Part shown: piece by piece, positions 6,918-13,538 of the stretch
How positions within the stretch are numbered: position 1 is the first letter of the stretch
Layout of the letters: each line of letters begins with the position of its first letter
NCBI GenBank assembly: GCA_050696075.1
Contig: JBOGUF010000007.1
Span: forward strand, 1-25,350
DNA: 25,350 bases
Direction: 5' to 3'
From: JBOGUF01 sp050696075
GTDB taxonomy: Bacteria; Chloroflexota; Chloroflexia; Thermomicrobiales; UBA6265
The notes under the pieces: model-generated
Databases searched by the model: none
What the model was told of the DNA's origin: nothing
Seen by the model: the letters and a program-made list of their open reading frames with translations, nothing else
Made by a program: the position numbers and the translations under genes

Positions 6918-7348
6918 CGTCCCAGCAACCGCTCGATCTCGTCGACGTGCTCGATGCGATGGAGGGAGCGGTCGAGCTGAACCTGGGCGCGCTGCTCCCG
7001 AATCGACCGGGCCAAGTCGTCCGAGAGGGCTGCCAACCGCTGATCGACTGCCGCGGCCGCGGCCAGGGCGTCCTCGGCCGCGGCGCGCGGTGGAATTGCC
7101 AGCCATTGCGGCAACATGGCGTCGTTGATGGCGTCCGCGTCGGCAGGGGATGGGGCAAGGCCGGCCCGTGCCCATCGCTCGAGCAGCACGGCCGCCCGCC
7201 GGTCCCAAAAGGCGATGTGGGCGAGCGCCGCCGCGACCGTCCAGCCGTCTCCCAGGTCGCGACGCAGATCGTCGTCGCTCAGCCGGGCGATCAGCGCCCG
7301 CAAGCGCTCCTGTGCGGCCGCGTTGCCTTCGATCATCGAACGGTCCAT
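6914..7348 (-). CDS. DinB-like / maleylpyruvate isomerase-type four-helix protein
   Basis: A 144-residue protein of the DinB four-helix-bundle superfamily. The pattern is visible in ALIARLSDDDLRRDLGDGWTVAAALAHIAFWDRRAAVLLERW, where the histidine in AHIAFWD is a usual metal ligand. DinB-family proteins include thiol transferases and many proteins of unknown role; the partner thiol here is not known. Three ATGs are close together. I take 7348 because GGAGG (7354-7358) lies 5 bases upstream; 7351 is nearly as good. It is the first gene of an apparent operon with azlC and azlD, behind a plausible promoter and a 15-base palindrome. Confidence 0.8.
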   Translation of the reverse strand: MDRSMIEGNAAAQERLRALIARLSDDDLRRDLGDGWTVAAALAHIAFWDRRAAVLLERWARAGLAPSPADADAINDAMLPQWLAIPPRAAAEDALAAAAAVDQRLAALSDDLARSIREQRAQVQLDRSLHRIEHVDEIERLLGR

Positions 7349-7383
7349 CATCCCCTCCCGTTTCGTTCCGGTCAAGGACTGTC

Positions 7384-7411
7384 AGTATGAGCGCACGCCG
7401 ATCCCGGGCAA
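7384..7411 (-). promoter_or_regulatory. Putative promoter of the DinB-azlC-azlD operon
   Basis: On the minus strand, TTGCCC (7411-7406) and CATACT (7389-7384) are separated by 16 bases, each matching 4 of 6 consensus positions. A start near 7377 would leave a leader of about 28 bases with the ribosome site at 7354-7358. The 15-base palindrome at 7415-7429 lies just upstream of the -35 box. Confidence 0.4.
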
Positions 7412-7414
7412 GCG

Positions 7415-7429
7415 CCATTCACTGAATGG
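7415..7429. promoter_or_regulatory. 15-base palindrome, candidate operator
   Basis: CCATTCA-C-TGAATGG is a perfect dyad with 7-base arms around one base. It lies in the gap between the methyltransferase stop (7445) and the DinB-like start, 3 bases upstream of the proposed -35 box. Its position fits an activator or repressor site; no cognate regulator can be named. Confidence 0.5.
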
Positions 7430-7444
7430 ACCGTTCGCGACCGA

Positions 7445-8254
7445 TTATGTGAGACCGGGTGCCGGCCGGCGACCCCAGGCGGCCACGATCGTCGGCGACG
7501 TGGCGGCGAAGCTCGGATCCAACAGCATCGCCACGATCTCCGCGAACTCGGACTCGTCCAGATAGCTGCCACCGATGAACGAGTCGCGTCGCTGCTCGAA
7601 CGATAGGCGCCAGACGTTGGCGCCGGCCGTGTTTCCCCACCAGGTATACGAGCGGCCCTCGGTTGCGACGTCGACCATACCCAGGGTTCGCAGGCGCCGC
7701 GACACCCCTCGGGCAAACGCCAGGTCGAAGCCGTGGTCCGCCAGAAACCGGGTGCGCGCTACGTGCGACCGCACGAAGCGGGCGGTGGTGGCGGCGTCCA
7801 ACGCGGGGTCTGGCGCCTCGGAGCCGAAGTCGATCGCCTCGACCACCAGCCACCCGCCGGGGACGAGGGCGGCGGCCATGCGGCGCAGCGCCCGATCCCG
7901 TTCCGGCAGATGCTCCAGCACCATCCGCGCGTGGATCAGGTTGAACGCGGCCGGGGGCAGGTCGTCGGAGACGATATCGTGGCGGCGCGCGTCGAGATTG
8001 GGATGGTCGTCGGTCAGGGGCTCGAGGAAGCGAGGATCGATGTCAGTGGCGAGGACATGCCCATGGGGTCCGACCTTCGCGCAGAGCCACTCGGCGACCG
8101 TCCCGCCACCGCCGCCTATTTCCAGACAGCGCCAGCCGGGACCGACGCCGACGCCATCCAGGACGCGAAACGTGCCCGGATCGTAGACCGCTTCGAGGCC
8201 GGCAAGGCGCTCCCGTGCTTGCTGCCAGGCGTTCTCTAATGTGTAGGTGCTCAT
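7445..8254 (-). CDS. Class I SAM-dependent methyltransferase
   Basis: A 269-residue protein with a Rossmann-type methyltransferase core. Motif I is CLEIGGGGGTVAEWL at about residues 42-56, the acidic ribose-binding residue lies in VLATDIDP, and the later motifs include FNLIHARMVLEHLPERD and LVPGGWLVVEAID. The C-terminal third (FGSEAPDPALDAATTARF onwards) is the variable substrate lid. The substrate cannot be told. The ATG at 8254 (MSTYTLENAW) is chosen over upstream ATGs because the family homology begins there and GGAG lies 9 bases before it. It lies in the same direction as its neighbours, but a hairpin separates it from the gene upstream. Confidence 0.9.
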   Translation of the reverse strand: MSTYTLENAWQQARERLAGLEAVYDPGTFRVLDGVGVGPGWRCLEIGGGGGTVAEWLCAKVGPHGHVLATDIDPRFLEPLTDDHPNLDARRHDIVSDDLPPAAFNLIHARMVLEHLPERDRALRRMAAALVPGGWLVVEAIDFGSEAPDPALDAATTARFVRSHVARTRFLADHGFDLAFARGVSRRLRTLGMVDVATEGRSYTWWGNTAGANVWRLSFEQRRDSFIGGSYLDESEFAEIVAMLLDPSFAATSPTIVAAWGRRPAPGLT

Positions 8255-8283
8255 AGCAGGCGTCTCCAGTGGCTGGCCGCGGG

Positions 8284-8326
8284 ACGACGTGACCCCTTCG
8301 TGCCGCATGCGCACGAGGCACGTCGT
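8284..8326. terminator. Strong nested hairpin between two minus-strand genes
   Basis: ACGACGTG (8284-8291) pairs with CACGTCGT (8319-8326). Inside it, CCTTCGTGC (8295-8303) pairs with GCACGAGG (8311-8318) with one bulged T, around the 7-base loop CGCATGC. The result is 16 paired bases in a 43-base element. It lies 49 bases past the end of the nucleotidyltransferase-like gene and 29 bases before the methyltransferase start. No U-tract follows, so it may be a terminator of an unusual type or an RNA-stability or leader element. Confidence 0.5.
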
Positions 8327-8374
8327 TTCGCGGTCATTGCTTGTCAGTCTTCAGACGGGATCGGAGGTGGTGGC

Positions 8375-9445
8375 TCAGTCGACGATGTCCGGATGGCGCG
8401 CGACCATCTCGCGGGCCAGTGTGAAGATCTGGTCGTACAGCCGGGTTGCCCGCTCGAACTTTGCCGCTCGCGCGTCGGCGGCGTCGAATCCGAGTTCCTG
8501 AAGGAGTGTGGCCCGGCGTTCCGCAAACTTGGGTTGCTCCGTCGCCGGACCGTCGGCCAGGATGACGTCGGTTGCGTGCAGGTGGTACGGGAGGATCCAG
8601 AACAACGACTCGGCGTGGTATCCCTCGTCGAGCATGCCCCGGCAGGTCTCGACGAAGTAGGGACGCAGATGACGCTGGAGCTTGTGCTGGAACATGTGCG
8701 GGGACGTTTTGATCTCGATCGCGAGATCGAACGCCTCGATTCCTTCCAGGAGGAGTTGTTCAACACGCGGCCGCCCGACGCGCTGAAGACCGAGGAGCGC
8801 GACGAGCTCGTGGTAGAGGTCGAGCCGGTCGTGGGCCGCCAGGATCCGGCGCGTCGTCAGCAACCTCCGGCCGCCCCCGCTCGGCGCGCTCAACGTCGCC
8901 GTGTTGAGCGCGGCGCCCGGGCGCATCGTCGAGTACCCAAGCAGACTGGCCTCGCCCATCGGCCCGAACTGGGCCGCAAATGGCCGCAAGTCGAACGCCC
9001 GTGCGAGCTCCTTCCAGTCGAACTCGATGCGCGCGAGGACCCACCGCCGGCGCCGGTAATCGCGTCTGACGGCCGCCTGGAGATTGCCCAGCAGGCCGCT
9101 GGGGTCGTAGAGCAGACTGTCGACGGTCAGATGGTGCGCAATCTCGGCGTTCGAGAGTACGGACTCCGCCGATCGGTAGTCGGCGACCGACTTGATCCCT
9201 GCTTCAATTGCAAGGCTGCCGTAGGAGGCCTCGATGAGGTTTGGGAACAGTCCGTTTTGCTGGAGGGCCGGGCTTCCCTCATCGAAGATGAGATGGACGT
9301 CGACGTCCTTGTGGCTCGGGAATGGCGCGTCGTCCGGCATCGTCGTGATGCCGCCGACGAGGTGCGCGGCACGGAGTCCCGGCCAATGCTCGACGTTTGC
9401 TGCAATCCATTCGCATGTGGTCTGTTTGGCGCGTGCTGCATTCAT
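8375..9445 (-). CDS. Nucleotidyltransferase-like protein of unknown substrate
   Basis: A 356-residue cytosolic protein that I cannot assign to a named family. Residues 28-54 read AHLVGGITTMPDDAPFPSHK then DVDVHLIFDE. That is the layout of a polymerase-beta-type nucleotidyltransferase: a glycine turn (G31, G32) followed by a D-x-D pair (D47, D49) on a beta strand. The rest is mainly helical with many Arg, Tyr and His residues, including AAVRRDYRRRRWVLARIEFD. The ATG at 9445 is chosen because GGAG lies 8 bases upstream. It follows the formyltransferase gene by 66 bases in the same direction. The gene could encode a transferase of small molecules, such as an antibiotic-modifying type, but nothing visible settles this. 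Confidence 0.7.
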   Translation of the reverse strand: MNAARAKQTTCEWIAANVEHWPGLRAAHLVGGITTMPDDAPFPSHKDVDVHLIFDEGSPALQQNGLFPNLIEASYGSLAIEAGIKSVADYRSAESVLSNAEIAHHLTVDSLLYDPSGLLGNLQAAVRRDYRRRRWVLARIEFDWKELARAFDLRPFAAQFGPMGEASLLGYSTMRPGAALNTATLSAPSGGGRRLLTTRRILAAHDRLDLYHELVALLGLQRVGRPRVEQLLLEGIEAFDLAIEIKTSPHMFQHKLQRHLRPYFVETCRGMLDEGYHAESLFWILPYHLHATDVILADGPATEQPKFAERRATLLQELGFDAADARAAKFERATRLYDQIFTLAREMVARHPDIVD

Positions 9446-9511
9446 GACGAGTTCTCCTATCATTCAAGGCATTGGACAAACGCGATTAGTTGGTCTCCCG
9501 ATGGCGGCGGT

Positions 9512-10423
9512 TCAGACCGCGTCCACCTCGGAGGGAGTCATTTCGGTGGGGGTCGACAGCGGCTCGGGGTGAATCGTGGCCTCGACCACTCCATCCGCGA
9601 CCCGCACGGTGAGCATGTTTCCGTCTCGGGCGAGGACAGTCCCCGGTTCGGCCGCCGGCGCCGCGCCCTCGTGCGTGCGGACATCGAGCACGCGGACGGC
9701 CTCGCCGTCGATCCGGGACCGAGCGAGCGGCTCGAGCAGATTGAGCGCCGCGGCTCGGCGTTGCACGGTGCGGGCCGGTTCGTGCCACGACAGCCAGCGC
9801 TCTTGCTTGGTGAACGGGGCGGCGTAACTGGCCAGCGACTCGTCCTGCGGCACGCCCGGTTCGCCGGCGATCGCTCGCGCCGTGCCTTCCTCCAAGACGG
9901 CTTGCAGCATCTCTATCCAGGCGCCGCGGATACCCGCGCCGGTCACGTCGGATGGGAGTGGCTGCTCGCGGCGGCTCAGAATCGCGCCGGCGTCGAAATC
10001 GGGTGCGATTCGGTGCAATGTCGCGCCGACAATCTCATCACCCTCGTAGATCAGCCGCACCGGGTTCGGTCCCCGGCCGCGCGGCAACGGCCCCGGGTGC
10101 AGATTGACCGCACCGAAGCGAGGGATCGCGGTGACTTCTGACGGAATACGGCGCGGGAAGGTGGCGGAGACGATCAGATCGGGCTCCAGGGCCGCGATGA
10201 CCGGCGCCGCGGTGCGCCGCGGGCGGGTCGTGATCAACACGTCTTGACTCCCTGGTATGCCATCGAGGAGTGCTGGGTGACCGCTACCGTAGCGTTCGCC
10301 CAGCGCGGACGGCACCGTGACGAGGAGCACGAGACGGTGTTCGTGCCGCTCCGCCCACTCCGCGACCAATTGATAGGCCGGCAGAAACGCATTGAACGTG
10401 ACAACCCGAAGACCCTTGACCAT
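9512..10423 (-). CDS. Formyltransferase of the Fmt/GART fold, non-canonical
   Basis: A 303-residue protein with an N-terminal formyltransferase domain and a C-terminal Fmt-type OB domain (from about residue 205). The catalytic triad of 10-formyl-THF-dependent transferases is visible: N107 and H109 in AVNLHPGPLPRGRGPNP, and D144 in DFDAG. The usual Fmt motif HxSLLPxYRGxAP is altered to HPGPLPRGRGPNP, and the gene is not beside def or fmt partners. It may therefore formylate something other than Met-tRNA, such as an amino sugar or another small molecule. The ATG at 10423 has only a weak upstream G-run. It sits between the DUF3574 and nucleotidyltransferase-like genes in one direction. Confidence 0.85.
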   Translation of the reverse strand: MVKGLRVVTFNAFLPAYQLVAEWAERHEHRLVLLVTVPSALGERYGSGHPALLDGIPGSQDVLITTRPRRTAAPVIAALEPDLIVSATFPRRIPSEVTAIPRFGAVNLHPGPLPRGRGPNPVRLIYEGDEIVGATLHRIAPDFDAGAILSRREQPLPSDVTGAGIRGAWIEMLQAVLEEGTARAIAGEPGVPQDESLASYAAPFTKQERWLSWHEPARTVQRRAAALNLLEPLARSRIDGEAVRVLDVRTHEGAAPAAEPGTVLARDGNMLTVRVADGVVEATIHPEPLSTPTEMTPSEVDAV

Positions 10424-10486
10424 GATCGATGCCCCGTATCCTTCCCGCGCTGTTCTCGCGTGGCAGTCGCCGGCCGGCGCATCCGT

Positions 10487-11047
10487 TTAGAACGACGTGC
10501 AAACCGGCCGGCTGTCGTCCGCGCGCAGCACGGACTCCTGTTGAAACGCCGTTTCGTAGGCGGCGCGAATCTCCTCGATCCTGTCGCCGCGCTCGGCCGC
10601 TGCTTCAGACGGGTAGAGCAGGATGACGACCTTGCTCCGTTCTTCCACGATCTCGCCGTCGTCGCCCTGCCACTGACCCGCCGCGGTCAAGACGGTCAAC
10701 CCGTCGGGGAAGCGCGCGGTGACTTCGCCGTCGAGGAACTCGTTCCATTGGGCATCGGTGACCGCCGTGCCGTCCGGCCTGGCGGTGCCGAAGAAGAGTT
10801 CGGTGCGGACCCACGGCTCCGATGCGACCTCCGGCCCGTCGAGCGCGCACAGGTCGGCCGTTTCCTGCATCGAGGCGGCGAACACACCCTGGTCATCCGG
10901 CCCCGAGTCTAACGCGGTCTCGATCGCCGCGTCGGCGGTCGCGCCGAGGACCGCCACGCCGAAGAGGAACGCGCAGACGAGCGTCGTCGCGCGCACACGT
11001 TGTAATGGGTTGCGGGCGCCTCTTCGTACAGAATCGATCGCGTTCAT
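10487..11047 (-). CDS. Exported DUF3574 family protein
   Basis: A 186-residue protein. Residues about 20-41 form a hydrophobic export signal ending in ATADA. The DUF3574 core follows: RTELFFGTARPDGTAVTDAQW, FLDGEVTARFPDGLTVLTAAGQW, EERSKVVILLYP. The cysteines in ADLCALDG and RPVCTSF could form a disulfide outside the cytoplasm. The family has no established function. GGAG lies 10 bases before the ATG. Upstream lie a dyad (11125-11145) and a 22-base motif shared with the SnoaL-like gene. Confidence 0.88.
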   Translation of the reverse strand: MNAIDSVRRGARNPLQRVRATTLVCAFLFGVAVLGATADAAIETALDSGPDDQGVFAASMQETADLCALDGPEVASEPWVRTELFFGTARPDGTAVTDAQWNEFLDGEVTARFPDGLTVLTAAGQWQGDDGEIVEERSKVVILLYPSEAAAERGDRIEEIRAAYETAFQQESVLRADDSRPVCTSF

Positions 11048-11124
11048 TGCTGGTTCTCTCCTTATCAGTTTCGAGCCAACCGAAAACTACATCCGTCTCG
11101 AGGGCGAAGCCCCGGCTGTCCACA

Positions 11125-11145
11125 CTAGCTGGCGAGCCAGTAGTT
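11125..11145. promoter_or_regulatory. Inverted repeat upstream of the DUF3574 gene
   Basis: ACTA-g-CTGGC-GA-GCCAG-TAGT is a dyad with 9-base arms and one extra G in the left arm. It lies 78-98 bases upstream of the DUF3574 start. The core CTGGCGAGCC also occurs just upstream of the SnoaL-like gene (about 13279-13288). Confidence 0.45.
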
Positions 11146-11167
11146 GCCAATACCAGAAACCTGTCAG
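11146..11167. repeat. 22-base motif, copy 1 (upstream of the DUF3574 gene)
   Basis: This stretch is identical at 20 of 22 positions to 13348-13369, sharing the block AATACCAGAAACCTG. It contains an imperfect dyad around AAAC. It lies about 100 bases upstream of a minus-strand gene, as does copy 2. Confidence 0.6.
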
Positions 11168-11173
11168 ATCCGA

Positions 11174-11239
11174 TTACGGAGCGGTCGCGGTGAAGATATT
11201 GACCATCCCCGACATGAGGTGAGGCACGCCGTGGGCCAT
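11174..11239 (-). CDS. Possible 21-residue peptide coupled to the EamA gene
   Basis: ATG at 11239 to TAA at 11174 encodes MAHGVPHLMSGMVNIFTAT then AP. The start is preceded by a near-perfect ribosome site, GGAGGTGA (11248-11241), which overlaps the stop codon of the upstream EamA gene; only one base separates that stop from the ATG. Third codon positions are mostly G or C, as in the real genes. The peptide is mildly hydrophobic. I do not recognise it, and it may be a chance ORF. Confidence 0.35.
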   Translation of the reverse strand: MAHGVPHLMSGMVNIFTATAP

Positions 11240-11240
11240 C

Positions 11241-12338
11241 TCACCTCCGATCCCTCCCCGTCGATCTTGCCGCACAGAGGCGCCGCGGCACATCCGCGGA
11301 TCGACTCGATTTGCGAAGGACGGCCGGCGCCTCATGCACCGAGGGGTGAAGTAGGTTTACCAGGGTCGTGGAGAGGCGGGCAGTTGCCCCGGCGGGAAGG
11401 ACTCGGGAGCCGTCGACCCGCGTCCGTCGATCGGCACGCGCCGACAGGAAGACGCCGGCCATGACAAGCGGGATGCCGGCCGCTTGCACGGCGGCAAGCG
11501 ACTCGCCGAGGAAGACCGCCGCGGCCGCCACCCCGGCGATCGGCATCAGGGTGCCCGCGACGGCGACCTCGAAGGCCTCCAGATGCACCAAGCCCTTGGC
11601 CCACAGCACCTGCGTCAGGGCCGAACCACCGAGCCCGAGATACAGCACCAGCAGTCCCCCCTCACGGGTGATCGGACCAGGTCCCCGCGCCGCCAATTCG
11701 ATCGCCGCGCCGGGGGCCAGGAGGAGGACGCCGACGACGAAGCTGCCGGTGAGCACGGACAGCGAAATGCCGCCCGCGAACGCGCGCCGCCCGACGACGT
11801 TGTAGACCGAGAAGCTGATCGCGGTGCCGAGCAAGAGCAGGCTGCCCGCGGCCGAGAAGTCGCCCTCACCCCCGCGCAAGACGACGGCGACGACCCCCGC
11901 GATGGCGAGGGATAGCCCCGCCAGCCGGCGGCCGGTCAGGCGCTCTCGCAGCATCCAGACGCCGAGCAGCGCGGTGGCGATCGGGGTAGCGCCCTCGATG
12001 ATCAGGGTCGCGGTGGCCGCACCGGTGAACTGCAATCCGAGGTTCTGGCAGGCAAAGGGCAGCGAAACGCCCGTCACCCCGAGCAGCACCGGTATCCGGC
12101 CGAACGCCGGCCGGATACCGGCCCGCCGGCAGGCGACGAGCAGAACGATCAGCGCCAGCGCGAAGCGGGCGAAGCCGAGTGTGAGTGGTGGGGTGTCGTC
12201 GAGGGCCGCCTTACTGGCGACGGTCGAGGCGCCAACGAGAGACGTCGCGCCAAGCAACGCAAGCGCCGCCCCGGCGCGCGGCGATAGGCGCGGTGACAGA
12301 TGCCAACGGCCACGACACCGCGGCCCCGTGAGCTTCAT
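11241..12338 (-). CDS. EamA/DMT-superfamily transporter
   Basis: A 365-residue inner-membrane protein of the drug/metabolite transporter superfamily, with two EamA repeats and about ten hydrophobic segments. These include AGAALALLGATSLVGAS, FALALIVLLVA, ATALLGVWML, LAGLSLAIAGVVAVVL, LLLGTAISFSVYNVV, GSFVVGVLLLAPG and LPVAVAAGVF-like later segments. Repeat 1 ends near LRGGEGDFSA and repeat 2 near GVFLSARADRRT. About 60 Arg-rich residues follow, far past the usual family end. The substrate is unknown; relatives export amino acids or metabolites. The start is uncertain: ATG 12338, or TTG 12344, which has GAGGAG 8 bases upstream. Confidence 0.85.
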   Translation of the reverse strand: MKLTGPRCRGRWHLSPRLSPRAGAALALLGATSLVGASTVASKAALDDTPPLTLGFARFALALIVLLVACRRAGIRPAFGRIPVLLGVTGVSLPFACQNLGLQFTGAATATLIIEGATPIATALLGVWMLRERLTGRRLAGLSLAIAGVVAVVLRGGEGDFSAAGSLLLLGTAISFSVYNVVGRRAFAGGISLSVLTGSFVVGVLLLAPGAAIELAARGPGPITREGGLLVLYLGLGGSALTQVLWAKGLVHLEAFEVAVAGTLMPIAGVAAAAVFLGESLAAVQAAGIPLVMAGVFLSARADRRTRVDGSRVLPAGATARLSTTLVNLLHPSVHEAPAVLRKSSRSADVPRRLCAARSTGRDRR

Positions 12339-12393
12339 AGACAAGGGAGATGCTCCTCTAATTACCGAAACCAATGCGTGAGCGGGTCTTGCC

Positions 12394-12618
12394 TCAGCGG
12401 CTGATAGGGTTGTGCCGCTGGCCCTGCTCGGCGGCCTGTCGAGGCCAATTCTCCGCGGTGGGCGGATAGCCCTCCGGCCAGGTGATGTAGGCACCCGTTC
12501 CGTAACGCCATCCACGGCCGTTTGGGGCAAACAGATGGAAACCCGGATCGGGCGGCACGTGTTCGACGCGCCCGCGGAGCCATGTAGTACGATCGATCAA
12601 TCGCCTAAGATCCCACAT
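12394..12618 (-). CDS. Small hypothetical protein (74 aa)
   Basis: A 74-residue cytosolic protein rich in Trp, Arg, Pro and Tyr (MWDLRRLIDRTTWLRGR at the start, then FHLFAPNGRGWRYGTGAYI and TWPEGYPPTAENW). The composition looks like real protein and not an antisense shadow, but I do not recognise a family. The ATG at 12618 has GGGAG about 10 bases upstream. It precedes the EamA gene by 55 bases in the same direction and may be co-transcribed with it. Confidence 0.5.
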   Translation of the reverse strand: MWDLRRLIDRTTWLRGRVEHVPPDPGFHLFAPNGRGWRYGTGAYITWPEGYPPTAENWPRQAAEQGQRHNPISR

Positions 12619-12833
12619 CGTGTGTGCACTCCCAACTCGGCAAACAATCCATCACGGGGTCCGCCTATCGTCGACACGCGGACCCCTGCCAAAGATCGTG
12701 CGGCCTGGCAGCCCGACAATGCATCCGTAGATGTGCCGGATCGAACGAGAGCAACGGCATGAATTGCCGGCATGATCGCGGCAAAATTACCCAATTGGCG
12801 GGGATGGGTGAAGGCAGCAAGGCGGCGCCGAGC
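12619..12833. other. Intergenic gap without a recognised gene
   Basis: This 215-base gap separates the 74-aa gene from the end of the SnoaL-like gene. It holds two weak inverted repeats: CTGCCA and TGGCAG around a 14-base loop near 12686-12711, and CGGCA-TGAAT-TGCCG near 12757-12771. No gene or clear promoter is seen. Confidence 0.5.
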
Positions 12834-13271
12834 CTACTGCTCGACCACCGTCTCCGGGGCCTGAATCGAGATGAGGGCGTCCGCGTGGCGGTTCACCAAC
12901 TTCCACCCCTCCTCCTCACGACAATAGATGTGGGCGACGCGGAGATTGATCGGGACGATCTCGTCCTCGCCGGCCAGCCGTGCCTGCATCCGCTCAAGGT
13001 GGACCGTGCCGGCCAGGTCGGGCGTGGCGTATCGCGCGAGTTCCTCGAAGGTCATTTCGCCGCCCGCGAAGCGTGCCGCCGCCCTGTCGTAGCGCGGCCC
13101 GATCTGCTCCTAGCCCCGTTCGTGTCCGCCCCAGCCTCCGAACAGCGTGGCGTCGGCGCGATGTGAGCACATCGCCTTCCAGGCATCGGGCTTCCCATTG
13201 ATGAACTCCACGGTGGCCGCGCGCATCCGTTGGATGGCCTGCTCAAGATCGTCCTGATCGTTCACCCCCAT
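12834..13271 (-). pseudogene. SnoaL-like (NTF2-fold) protein broken by one in-frame TAG
   Basis: The gene starts at ATG 13271 (AGGGGAG just upstream) and reads MGVNDQDDLEQAIQRMRAAT, then EFINGKPDAWKAMCSHRADA and TLFGGWGGHERG. It meets TAG at 13112-13110 and continues in the same frame with EQIGPRYDRAAARF to a normal stop at 12834, including the strand VAHIYCREEEGWKLVNRHAD. Relatives have a tryptophan at the interrupted position (ERGWEQ), so the change is probably TGG to TAG. The total of 144 codons is a normal length for this NTF2-like fold. Family members are small enzymes or ligand-binding proteins of mostly unknown role. The downstream half also has an ATG at 13055. Confidence 0.85.
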
Positions 13272-13347
13272 GCTCCCCTGGCGAGCCGAGCTAGCGCTCC
13301 TGGCGTGCCCAAGCTGGTGATCAACGCTATCCAGGCAAGCGCCGCTC

Positions 13348-13369
13348 GGCAATACCAGAAACCTGGCAG
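13348..13369. repeat. 22-base motif, copy 2 (between SnoaL-like and LuxR genes)
   Basis: This stretch is identical at 20 of 22 positions to 11146-11167. It reads as an imperfect dyad, TGCCAG-N4-CTGGTA on the minus strand. It lies 77-98 bases upstream of the SnoaL-like gene and about 170 bases upstream of the LuxR-type gene. Confidence 0.6.
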
Positions 13370-13414
13370 TTCTCGGGCGACGGTCCGCTACCTAGGACTG
13401 ACGCGCCGAGGCAT

Positions 13415-13432
13415 ATCGGCAAACCTGCCGAT
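13415..13432. promoter_or_regulatory. 18-base perfect dyad upstream of the LuxR-type gene
   Basis: ATCGGCA-AACC-TGCCGAT has perfect 7-base arms around 4 bases. It lies 107 bases before the LuxR-type start and 144 bases upstream of the divergent SnoaL-like start. The spacer and right arm (AAACCTG-C) resemble the 22-base motif at 13348-13369, so it may be bound by the same regulator. Confidence 0.5.
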
Positions 13433-13538
13433 GCGATCGGCGCGCTCACCGGCTACCGTCAGTTCCCGGACGACCAACGAGGCCGTCCGCGTGGAGAGGC
13501 TGGTACCGAGAGCGCATCTGAGGGAGAAATTGGGCCAT

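Noticed and set aside
8300..10141. A 613-codon open frame on the plus strand
   Set aside because: It runs antisense through the nucleotidyltransferase-like and formyltransferase genes, has an Arg/Asp/Val-rich composition typical of the complement of high-GC genes, and shows no family motif.
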